Below are positions 1-7,290 of a stretch of DNA of 15,904 nt, one piece after another. Below the pieces are notes generated by a model that worked only from the letters and a program-made list of their open reading frames with translations, was not told the origin of the DNA and made no database searches. Numbering within the stretch: position 1 is the first letter of the stretch; every line of letters starts with the position of its first letter. The stretch comes from JBOGIG01 sp050742455 (GTDB lineage: Bacteria; Actinomycetota; Acidimicrobiia; Acidimicrobiales; JBOGIG01), in assembly GCA_050742455.1 (NCBI GenBank), contig JBOGIG010000146.1:1-15904 (forward strand), written 5' to 3'. A program made the translations under genes and the position numbers.

Positions 1-2033
1 TCGACTGCGAAGGACGCCTGGAGAGCTGGAACCCGGCCGCCGAGGCCATGTACGGCTGGAAAGAGGCCGAGGTGGTGGGCCGCCAGGTGGCCGACGTCCT
101 GGCCCCGGACCAAACGCGGGGGGCGGCCGTGGTGGAAAGCGGCGTGCGAGTCCACGTCCACAAGGGTGGCCGTCTCATCGACACCAGGGTGTCCCTGGCC
201 CCGATCGTCGACAAGCAGGGCCAGCCCTCGGGTTGGGTGGCGGTGTGCACCGAGATAACCGCGGCCCGACGGGCCGAGGAGGGTCGTCGGGCCGCCGAGG
301 AGCGCTACACCGCCGTGGTGGCCGCCCTGGAAGAGGGCATCGTCGTGCTGGACCACCGAGGTCAGGTCACCTCCTACAACGACGCCGCTCAAAGGATCCT
401 GGGTGATCGCCTCACCAAGCCCGTGGGCCAGGACGTCTTCGCCGGCATCCATCCAGCCTCTCGCAAGGACGGCTCGGTCTTTCCTCGCGAAGAGTTCCCC
501 GACCAACTCGCAATGGCCACCGGCAAACCCCAAGCCCACGTGGTAATGGGAGTGATCAACGACAGCGGCATTACCCAGTGGCTGTCTATCAGCTGCCGGC
601 TATTGGCCGATGAGGCCCGACTGGCCCCCGGCGGGGGCAGCGCCAGGACACAAGCCGTGGTCTGCTCCTTCTCCGACGTGACCGACCGCCGGGCGGCCGA
701 GGCCCAGCTCAATTGGCAGGCCAATCATGACTCCCTCACCGGTTTGGCCAACCGGGCATTCTTCGCCAAGACGCTCAGCCTGGCCCTGGTATCAGCCCGC
801 CAGACCGGCGTCGGCATGGCCGTCCTATTCATCGACCTGGACCGCTTCAAGCTGGTCAACGACTCCCTGGGGCATAGCACCGGGGACGAGGTCCTCGTCG
901 CCACCGCCCTGCGCCTGGAGGAAGCGGTGGGCTCCAAGGACTTGGTCAGCCGCTTGGCCGGGGACGAGTTCGCCGTCCTGTGTCGCGATGTGGGAAGCGT
1001 GGACGAGGCGGTCAAACGGGCCGAGCAACTCCTCGAGATCGTCGGTCAACCCATATCGGCATCGATCAAGCGGACCGTCTCGGTCACGGCATCAGTGGGA
1101 GTGGCCTTTGCCGACCGGGAGAGCCGCGGAGCCCAGGACCTGCTCCAAGATGCCGACGTGGCCATGTTCCGGGCCAAGGAGCGAGGCCGTGCCCGGGTGG
1201 AGATCTTCGACGAGGAGCTACGGCGCCGGGCGGTGGCGAGCCTGGAGGACACCGAGCACCTGCGCCATGCCATCGCACGGGGCGAGCTCATCATCCACTA
1301 CCAGGCCATGGCCCGACCGAGCGACGACCGCATCATCGGCCTGGAGGCCCTGGTCCGCTGGCAGCACCCCACTCGGGGCTTCATCCCCCCGATCGAGTTC
1401 ATCCCCCTGGCCGAGGAGACCGGCCTCATCGTCCCCCTGGGTCGATGGATCCTGGGCGAAGCGTGTTCCACCATGGCCCGGATGCGCCGAGATCTGCCCG
1501 GGGCCAAGGACGCCAACATCTCGGTCAACCTGTCGGCTCGCCAACTAAGCGATCCGGAGCTGATCCCGGCCATCGCCACCGCATTACGCTCCTCGGGCCT
1601 TCCCGCCAGTGCATTGATCATGGAGGTGACCGAGACGGCCCTCATGGCCGATGCCGCTTCCGCCGTGGTCACCATGGCCGAGATCCGGGCCCTGGGCGTA
1701 CAACTGGCCATCGACGACTTCGGCACGGGCTACTCGTCGCTGGCTCACCTGCGAAGCTTCCCGGTGGAGTTCATCAAGATCGATAAATCCTTCGTTGCCG
1801 GCTTGGGCCACAACCGCGACGACGAGGCCATCGCCTCCACCATCGCCAGCCTGGGCCGGGCCCTCGGCCTCACCGTGATTGCCGAAGGAGTCGAGACGGC
1901 TCAGCAGCTGGACCAGGTGCGCCAACTGGGCTGTGACCTTTACCAGGGCTACCTCCTATCCAGGCCGGTCCCGGCCGACCAGGTGCGCTTCGACATCGTG
2001 ACGCCGGCCAGGTCCACCCTGGCCCTCAACTGA
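1..2033 (+). CDS. PAS-PAS-GGDEF-EAL cyclic-di-GMP signalling protein (5' end outside window)
   Basis: Predicted to turn over the second messenger cyclic-di-GMP. The frame is open to the left edge: the codons from position 3 read DCEGRLESWNPAAEA before the first Met at 48, typical of a PAS core, so the true start lies upstream. Numbering from the Met at 48, the order is the rest of PAS 1 with its PAC segment (to about residue 80), PAS 2 (about 85-220), GGDEF (about 222-385) and EAL (about 405-650). The GGDEF signature reads AGDEF (304-308), after FIDLDRFKLVNDSLGH. The inhibitory I-site RxxD is lost (GSKD). The EAL domain keeps the metal and catalytic motifs LEAL (432-435), NLSARQL, EVTET, DDFGTGYSSL, IKIDKSF and EGVET. 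Phosphodiesterase activity is therefore likely; cyclase activity is possible but uncertain. No transmembrane segment is visible in this part. It converges on dapD with a 17-bp gap. Confidence 0.93.
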   Translation, partial: DCEGRLESWNPAAEAMYGWKEAEVVGRQVADVLAPDQTRGAAVVESGVRVHVHKGGRLIDTRVSLAPIVDKQGQPSGWVAVCTEITAARRAEEGRRAAEERYTAVVAALEEGIVVLDHRGQVTSYNDAAQRILGDRLTKPVGQDVFAGIHPASRKDGSVFPREEFPDQLAMATGKPQAHVVMGVINDSGITQWLSISCRLLADEARLAPGGGSARTQAVVCSFSDVTDRRAAEAQLNWQANHDSLTGLANRAFFAKTLSLALVSARQTGVGMAVLFIDLDRFKLVNDSLGHSTGDEVLVATALRLEEAVGSKDLVSRLAGDEFAVLCRDVGSVDEAVKRAEQLLEIVGQPISASIKRTVSVTASVGVAFADRESRGAQDLLQDADVAMFRAKERGRARVEIFDEELRRRAVASLEDTEHLRHAIARGELIIHYQAMARPSDDRIIGLEALVRWQHPTRGFIPPIEFIPLAEETGLIVPLGRWILGEACSTMARMRRDLPGAKDANISVNLSARQLSDPELIPAIATALRSSGLPASALIMEVTETALMADAASAVVTMAEIRALGVQLAIDDFGTGYSSLAHLRSFPVEFIKIDKSFVAGLGHNRDDEAIASTIASLGRALGLTVIAEGVETAQQLDQVRQLGCDLYQGYLLSRPVPADQVRFDIVTPARSTLALN

Positions 2034-2050
2034 TCCACCTGGCGCCCTGC

Positions 2051-2875
2051 CTAGGTAGCCACCCCGTGCTGGCGCAGCAGGTCGTTGAGGCCCGCCTTGT
2101 CATGGCGCTCTCCCGGGGTCAGGCGCTTGATGACCAAAACGCAGGGTAGGAAGAATTCTCCTCCGGGGAACTGGCGGCGGCGCGAGACGTTGATGGCCAC
2201 GCACCAAGGCGGCACGACCCCGCGGGATATCTCGTCCCCGGATTCGGCGTCGATGACCGGAATCGACGGGTTAAGGATCACTCCGGCCCCGAGTACCGCC
2301 CCCTGGCCCACCCGCGCCCCCTCGGTGACCATGGCCCGGCTCCCGACCATGGCATCGTCACCGATCATCACCGGGGCTGCCTGAGGTGGTTCCAGCACAC
2401 CACCGATGCCGACTCCGCCCGAGAGGTGGACCCGAGCCCCGATCTGGGCACACGAGCCAACCGTGGCCCAGGTGTCGACCATGGACTGCTCTCCCACTCG
2501 AGCCCCGATGTTCGTATAGCTCGGCATCAGAATGACCCCCCGATCCAAGAAGCTCCCCCATCGAGCCGAGGCCCCTGGCACCGCCCGCACCCCGGCCGCG
2601 ACAAACCCCTTCTTGAGAGGGATCCGGTCGGCGTACTCGAATGGCCCCAGCTCGACCGTGGTCACCTCGGACAGGCGAAACAACAACAGGATCGACTGCT
2701 TCAGCCACTCGTAGACCACTACCTGGTCCGCACCGTCCACCTCGGCCACCCGGGCCCGGCCCGAGTCCAACAGGTCGATCGCCTCGTCCACGATGCCTCG
2801 GGCGTCGGCATCGCCAGGATCAAGCTCGTCGCGCCTGGCCCACAGCTCGCTCACACGGGATTCCAAATCCGCCAT
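2051..2875 (-). CDS. dapD: 2,3,4,5-tetrahydropyridine-2,6-dicarboxylate N-succinyltransferase (E. coli type)
   Basis: Transfers succinyl from succinyl-CoA to tetrahydrodipicolinate in the succinylase branch of diaminopimelate/lysine synthesis; cytoplasmic, trimeric in known members. The 274 residues equal the length of E. coli DapD. After a helical N-terminal domain (about 1-95, with the LLDSGRARVAE motif) comes a left-handed beta-helix of hexapeptide repeats (about 105-215). It includes VLMPSY-like LMPSYTNIGA (116-125), MVDTWATVGSCAQIG (132-146) and HLSGGVGIGGVLEP (150-163), the family signatures. The start is ATG. The Shine-Dalgarno is poor (AGGGTCAGG directly upstream). It follows dapC on the same strand after a 123-bp spacer that is mostly a tandem duplication. 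Well-studied actinobacteria use a longer, divergent DapD, so the E. coli-like type is worth noting. The functional call is firm. Confidence 0.95.
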   Translation of the reverse strand: MADLESRVSELWARRDELDPGDADARGIVDEAIDLLDSGRARVAEVDGADQVVVYEWLKQSILLLFRLSEVTTVELGPFEYADRIPLKKGFVAAGVRAVPGASARWGSFLDRGVILMPSYTNIGARVGEQSMVDTWATVGSCAQIGARVHLSGGVGIGGVLEPPQAAPVMIGDDAMVGSRAMVTEGARVGQGAVLGAGVILNPSIPVIDAESGDEISRGVVPPWCVAINVSRRRQFPGGEFFLPCVLVIKRLTPGERHDKAGLNDLLRQHGVAT

Positions 2876-2902
2876 GGCCTGACCCTAGTAGTCGCGGTTC
2901 GG

Positions 2903-2985
2903 GAAGCGGGACGGCCTGGGGCGCAAGGGTCAATCCGAAAGGGTGAAGCGGGACGGCCCAGGCGGGAGGGTCAATCCGAAGGGGT
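2903..2985. repeat. 42-bp imperfect tandem duplication in the dapC-dapD spacer
   Basis: Two adjacent copies, 2903-2944 and 2945-2985. Both begin GAAGCGGGACGGCC and both contain GGGTCAATCCGAA followed by GGGT. They differ by a few substitutions and one base of length. A fragment of a third copy (AGCGGGA) follows at about 2988. The pair fills most of the gap between the dapC stop and the dapD start. No open frame or strong hairpin is evident in it. Confidence 0.85.
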
Positions 2986-2998
2986 CCAGCGGGATTAG

Positions 2999-4150
2999 TC
3001 AGTGGGTGCGCGCCAGCCGGTTGGCAACCAACTCCAACCGGGGCATGGGCGCCACCATGGCCACCCGGACGTAACGGTGGCCGCCTGGTCCGTAGAAGTC
3101 GCCGGGGCTGACCAGGACTCCCCCCCGCCGGGCCAACTCGTCAGCCAAGGCCCACCCCCCGGCCTCGGCCGGGTGGCTCTCGGAATGGGAAACCCAAAGG
3201 TAAAAAGCCCCCTCGGGAAGGCCAACCGGATAGCCCGCGCCCGTCAGAACGCCGGCCATGAATTCGAGGCGCTGGCGGTAGGTGTGGCGCTGGGCCGCCA
3301 CGTGGACGTCGTCGTCCCAGGCGAGGCAAGCCGCGGCCTGGACCGGTCCGGGAACCATTAGGCCGGCGTGCTTACGAACTTCGGACAGGTACCCGACCAA
3401 TTCAGGGTCTCCGGCATAAAAACCTGCCCGCACCCCGGCAAGGTTGGAACGCTTGGAAAGGGAATGAAGGGCCACCACGCCTTCGAAACCGGTCTGCAGG
3501 ATACTCCGGGGGGCGCCGTTCCAAGTGAACTCGGCGTAGCACTCGTCGCCGGCAACCACCACTCCATGGTCCCGGCCCCAGGCCGCGACCGAGTCGAGAT
3601 CCTCGAGGACACCGGTGGGATTGGCGGGCGAATTGACCCACAGCACCAAGGCTCGCTCTACGTCCGAAGGGTCCAGTGACGCCAGGTCCATGGTTCCCCT
3701 GCTGGTCGTCGGCACCGGAACCGCACGGCATTGGGCCAGCGTCGCCCCCATGGCGTAGGTGGGGTATGCGATGGCGGGGTACAGCACCGTGTCGCGCAAC
3801 GGGCGACGCAGCTTGAGCCACTGGGGCAGGGTGGCCACGAACTCCTTGGTGCCAATGCAGGCGGCCACCGCCCCCGCCGGCACGTGCACGTCGAAGCGCC
3901 GCGCCAGCCAGGCCCGAGCCGATGCCACGTAGGCCGTCGTCCCCTTGGCCGGCGGGTAGCCCCGCTCCGAGCCCGACGAAGCCAGCGCGGCCACCACCTC
4001 CGGAGGAGGAGGGTCACACGGTGTACCCACGCTTAGATCCACCATTCCCCCGACGTGGCGCTCGGCCAGCGTCCTTAGGACATCGAGGCGATCATAGGGA
4101 TAGGGGGGCGGCACGAAGCCCTCCGATGCGGTCCCGCTCAATCCCCTCAC
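2999..4150 (-). CDS. dapC: Succinyldiaminopimelate aminotransferase (class I/II PLP enzyme)
   Basis: Fold-type I aminotransferase, predicted to convert N-succinyl-2-amino-6-ketopimelate to N-succinyl-L,L-diaminopimelate with glutamate as amino donor. Visible motifs over 383 residues: an N-terminal LSVGTPCDPPP substrate loop (39-50), SPANPTG (174-180), the PLP ring aspartate in GDECY (D202), the Schiff-base lysine in SLSKRSNLAG (K233) and R241 in VRAGF. The start is GTG at 4150-4148. Its first four bases are the overlap GTGA with the hflX stop, so translation is probably coupled. The specific DapC call rests on overall resemblance to the actinobacterial DapC group and on dapF and dapD in the same gene run. 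A generic aminotransferase is the fallback. Confidence 0.88.
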   Translation of the reverse strand: MRGLSGTASEGFVPPPYPYDRLDVLRTLAERHVGGMVDLSVGTPCDPPPPEVVAALASSGSERGYPPAKGTTAYVASARAWLARRFDVHVPAGAVAACIGTKEFVATLPQWLKLRRPLRDTVLYPAIAYPTYAMGATLAQCRAVPVPTTSRGTMDLASLDPSDVERALVLWVNSPANPTGVLEDLDSVAAWGRDHGVVVAGDECYAEFTWNGAPRSILQTGFEGVVALHSLSKRSNLAGVRAGFYAGDPELVGYLSEVRKHAGLMVPGPVQAAACLAWDDDVHVAAQRHTYRQRLEFMAGVLTGAGYPVGLPEGAFYLWVSHSESHPAEAGGWALADELARRGGVLVSPGDFYGPGGHRYVRVAMVAPMPRLELVANRLARTH

Positions 4151-5406
4151 GGCGTGAACTCGGCAAAGCGGGCCTGGCCGGCCGCGTCCAGGCGTGCTCG
4201 GAGTCGCACCGAGAAATCCCCGTACGTCTCGACCAGCACCTCACCCTCTCGATGAATGCCGGCCAGGACGTCACCCCGGTGGTTGGGCACCACCAGCTCC
4301 ACCACGTCGGCCAAGGTCCGCAGGCGTCGGCCCACCTGAACCAGCATGGGACGGACTCCGTCGCCCGTCAGCGCCGAGATGGCCACCGACCCGTCGTGCT
4401 CGGCCACCAGCTCCTTGGCTGCCTCGGGATCCACATCGGCCTTGTTGAACACCAGCAACTCGGGGACCTGGTCTGCGCCTATTTCGGCCAGTACGGCGCG
4501 CACGGCCACAATCTGACCCCCCGGGTCGGCGGCAGAGACATCCACGACGTGCACCAGGAGGTCGGATTCGCTGACCACCTCCAGGGTGGAGCGAAAGGCC
4601 TCGACCAGGCCGTGGGGCAGGCGGCGCACGAACCCGACCGTGTCCGAGCACAGGACCTGCTCCCCCCCGGGCAGGTCGAGGCGTCGGGTCCGAGGGTCCA
4701 GGGTGGCGAACAGGCGGTCCTCGACCAGCACTCCGGCTCCTGTCAGCGCATTGAGCAGGGACGACTTCCCGGCGTTGGTGTAACCCACCAGGGAGACGGC
4801 GTGGTTGCGGGCCCGCCTGCGGGCCCGGCGCTGGGTGTGGCGGGTCTTGGACAACTGCGCCAACTCGGCCTCCAGCTTGGTCATGCGCCTGACCAGTCGG
4901 CGGCGGTCGACCTCCATCTGGGTCTCGCCCGGTCCCCTCGTCCCGATCCCCCCGGCCTGCTGGCTGAGAGCCTGGCCCCGCCCCCGCAGGCGGGGCAGCC
5001 GGTAGCCGAGCAGGGCCAGCTCCACCTGGGATCGGCCCTCCCGCGTGTGGGCGTTCTGGGCGAAGATGTCCAGGATTACTGCAGTGCGGTCGATGGCCGT
5101 ACGACCCAGGATCTTCTCCAGGTTGCGCTGCTGGGCCGGGGTCAGCTCGTCATCGAATACCACGGTATCGGCGTCGGCCTGCTCGGATAGCTCAGCCAGC
5201 TCAGCCACCTTGCCCCGACCCAGGTAAGTGGCTGGGTCGGGCGCGTCACGGCGCTGTGTGGTGCGGGCCACCACGTCGGCCCCGGCCGTATCCACCAGAA
5301 GAGCCAGCTCATCGAGGTCGGCCTCGGTCTCGGTGGCGCTGCGGGGAGGGATCACCATGCCCACCAGGACGATCTTTTCCCGGAAGCTGCGATCTATGAG
5401 GGTCAA
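4147..5406 (-). CDS. hflX: GTPase HflX
   Basis: Ribosome-associated GTPase of the Obg-HflX superfamily; known members bind the 50S subunit and rescue or split stalled ribosomes. 419 residues. The N-terminal HflX domain (about 10-190) contains YLGRGKVAEL (61-70), the DDELTPAQQRNLE stretch and the glycine-rich GGIGTRGPGETQME (152-165), followed by an Arg-rich coiled-coil linker (about 166-200). The G domain has GYTNAGKSS (208-216), DTVGF (255-259) and NKAD (321-324). The start is TTG at 5406-5404, overlapping the dapF stop as TTGA; the N-terminus MTLIDRSFREK fits the family. It lies between dapF and dapC, each junction a 4-nt overlap, so the three are almost certainly co-transcribed. The miaA-dapF-hflX grouping is common in actinobacteria. 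Confidence 0.95.
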   Translation of the reverse strand: MTLIDRSFREKIVLVGMVIPPRSATETEADLDELALLVDTAGADVVARTTQRRDAPDPATYLGRGKVAELAELSEQADADTVVFDDELTPAQQRNLEKILGRTAIDRTAVILDIFAQNAHTREGRSQVELALLGYRLPRLRGRGQALSQQAGGIGTRGPGETQMEVDRRRLVRRMTKLEAELAQLSKTRHTQRRARRRARNHAVSLVGYTNAGKSSLLNALTGAGVLVEDRLFATLDPRTRRLDLPGGEQVLCSDTVGFVRRLPHGLVEAFRSTLEVVSESDLLVHVVDVSAADPGGQIVAVRAVLAEIGADQVPELLVFNKADVDPEAAKELVAEHDGSVAISALTGDGVRPMLVQVGRRLRTLADVVELVVPNHRGDVLAGIHREGEVLVETYGDFSVRLRARLDAAGQARFAEFTP

Positions 5407-6218
5407 GCCGGCACCAGGTCCAACTCCACTTCGACGTCGCAGATCTTTTGTGCCGGACCGGTGAGCACCACTTCGTCACCGTCGAAGACCACCTGGAGGC
5501 GTCCACCCGGATTGTCGACTTCGACGTGGTCACCGGCCATCCCCCAGGACCGGGCCACGGCGGCGGCCGCCGCGCTACCTGTCCCGCAGGCCTGGGTCAG
5601 CCCAGCGCCCCTCTCCCACACCACCAGGTCGAGGCGGTCTTCGCCCGCCCGCGAAATGAACTCCACATTCATTCCCCCGGGAAACCCCGCTTCGATGGCG
5701 GTGCCTAAGGCCCGTGCATCCAGGCGTGCGACGTGGTCGACCAGCACCACCAGATGGGGGTTGCCGATGTCGGCCTGCCTGGCCCGCCACGACTGGTCAA
5801 ACCGGGCCAAGTCGTACTCGGGTCCGATGCTCACCTGGCCCATACCCACCCCGACGTGGACCACGTCTGGGCAATCGGTGGCCGTAACCGTCACTTCCCG
5901 CGGGCCGGCCTGGGTGCCCACCCGAAAGGTGGGCGCGGCCACCAGACCCGAGTTCAGCGCCGCCTGGGATAGGCAACGAATCCCGTTACCACTCATCTCG
6001 GCCTGACTGCCGTCGGAATTGCGCAGGTCCATGACCAAATCGACCGAGTCGCTCGGGTCGGGCCAGACCTGGATGAGGCCATCGGCTCCGACGCCCCTGT
6101 GGCGGTCGCACACAAAGCGGGCCACCTCTGCCCCTAATAGCGGACCCGAAGATCGATGGACGGCGACCAAGAAGTCATTGCCCAGCCCGTGGTGCTTGGA
6201 AAGTCTCTGGATCGTCAT
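5403..6218 (-). CDS. dapF: Diaminopimelate epimerase with Ser in place of the first catalytic Cys
   Basis: Interconverts L,L- and meso-diaminopimelate, the last step before peptidoglycan or lysine use; cofactor-independent, normally with two catalytic cysteines. 271 residues, usual length. Family motifs: KHHGLGNDF (8-16), GADGLI, RNSDGSQAEM, GNGIRC, GNPHLVVLVD and QACGTGSAAAAAV. The second active-site Cys is present (C211, codon at 5588-5586). The first motif, normally EMCGNG, reads EMSGNG: codon AGT at 5993-5991 gives S76. TGT would need one base change, so an assembly error is possible. The start is ATG; upstream GGGAC is only a weak ribosome site. It follows miaA by 73 bp and overlaps hflX by 4 nt. 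Identity is firm; catalytic competence needs testing. Confidence 0.95.
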   Translation of the reverse strand: MTIQRLSKHHGLGNDFLVAVHRSSGPLLGAEVARFVCDRHRGVGADGLIQVWPDPSDSVDLVMDLRNSDGSQAEMSGNGIRCLSQAALNSGLVAAPTFRVGTQAGPREVTVTATDCPDVVHVGVGMGQVSIGPEYDLARFDQSWRARQADIGNPHLVVLVDHVARLDARALGTAIEAGFPGGMNVEFISRAGEDRLDLVVWERGAGLTQACGTGSAAAAAVARSWGMAGDHVEVDNPGGRLQVVFDGDEVVLTGPAQKICDVEVELDLVPA

Positions 6219-6291
6219 GTCCCGTTCTTGGTTGTCCCATCTATGGTTGTCGGTTCCGGATGGTCAATGCTCAATTGTCCCAGTACCGGGG

Positions 6292-7284
6292 TCACCGGGC
6301 GAGACATGCTTCGCCGGCAGCCTTAAGCACCGCCTCGGTCAGGGCTTGGCCCCCCTGTTGGACAAGGTCCTCACCCAACCAGATTGTACGGGGATCACGA
6401 CGGAACCAGGATCGCTGGCGACGGGCAAATTTTCTGATCCTGGCCAGGGCCGACTCCACGCACTGACTCAACTCGACCCCGTCCTCCAAGTGGGTGAGGA
6501 TCTCGCGATAGCCGAGGGCCTGGCGGGCCGTAGCCGACAGCCCACCGGCCCGGTCTATCAGGGCTGCCGTCTCGGCCACGAACCCCCGGTCCATCTGGTG
6601 CTCGAAGCGAGCCCGGATACGGGCATCGAGAACTTCGTCGGGCAGGTCGATCCCGATGATTGTGAAGCCGGTGGACGGGTAGGCAACCATGCCCGGTCCA
6701 AACGAGGAAAATGGGCGCCCCGATCCGAGGGTGACCTCCAAGGCCCGAACCAGGCGGCGGGTGTTGGACGCTTCCAGGCGCGAAGCGGCAGTCGGGTCGA
6801 GTTCGGCCAGGCGCTGATACAAGAGGGCGCCGGCCCGGGATCCGCCCTCTTCGAGCTGCCGGCGGAGCGAGGTGGCCACCTCGGGCCAGCGTCCCGGTAT
6901 TTCGAAGTCGTCCACCACCGCTCGGGTATACAGGCCGGTCCCGCCCACGACCACGACCACGTGGCCCCGACCCTCGATCTCGGCCATGGCATCCCGGGCC
7001 GCGGTCTGAAAGCGCCTGACCGAGTAGTCCTCATTGGCTTCGACGACGTCGATCAGGTGGTATCGCCCGGCTCTTTGATCCTCGGGGCCGGGCTTGGCCG
7101 TGCCGATGTCCATGCCCCGGTAAACGCACATCGAATCGGCTGAGATCAATTCCACATCGCCTCGGGCCCGGGCCAAGGCCAGGGCCAGGGCCGATTTCCC
7201 GGTGGCAGTGGGGCCGACCAGGGCAAATCGCGCGATGTGACCTTGGTCACCGACTGTCTGGGCCGGCGGCGGGCGTGGCAACAT
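6292..7284 (-). CDS. miaA: tRNA dimethylallyltransferase
   Basis: Transfers a dimethylallyl group to N6 of A37 in tRNAs reading UNN codons; its i6A37 product is the substrate of MiaB, also in this window. 330 residues from the ATG at 7284. Motifs: P-loop GPTATGKS (24-31), SADSMCVYRGMDIGTAKP (48-65), VVVGGTGLYTRAVVDDF (111-127), SNTRRLVRALEV and the C-terminal RKFARRQRSWFRRDPR (284-299). The frame continues open upstream to 7977, but that stretch lies antisense to the aldehyde dehydrogenase and lacks family sequence. ATG 7284 leaves about 20 residues before the FALVGPT strand, as expected. No clear ribosome site. A TAAGAT at 7300-7295 could be a -10 box for a nearly leaderless transcript (weak evidence). 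Confidence 0.95.
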   Translation of the reverse strand: MLPRPPPAQTVGDQGHIARFALVGPTATGKSALALALARARGDVELISADSMCVYRGMDIGTAKPGPEDQRAGRYHLIDVVEANEDYSVRRFQTAARDAMAEIEGRGHVVVVVGGTGLYTRAVVDDFEIPGRWPEVATSLRRQLEEGGSRAGALLYQRLAELDPTAASRLEASNTRRLVRALEVTLGSGRPFSSFGPGMVAYPSTGFTIIGIDLPDEVLDARIRARFEHQMDRGFVAETAALIDRAGGLSATARQALGYREILTHLEDGVELSQCVESALARIRKFARRQRSWFRRDPRTIWLGEDLVQQGGQALTEAVLKAAGEACLAR

Positions 7285-7290
7285 TGTGGG

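Noticed and set aside
727..1786. Long alternative plus-strand frames over the GGDEF-EAL gene
   Set aside because: Their products are Arg/Pro/Ser-rich frame shadows; the domain motifs are all in the other frame.
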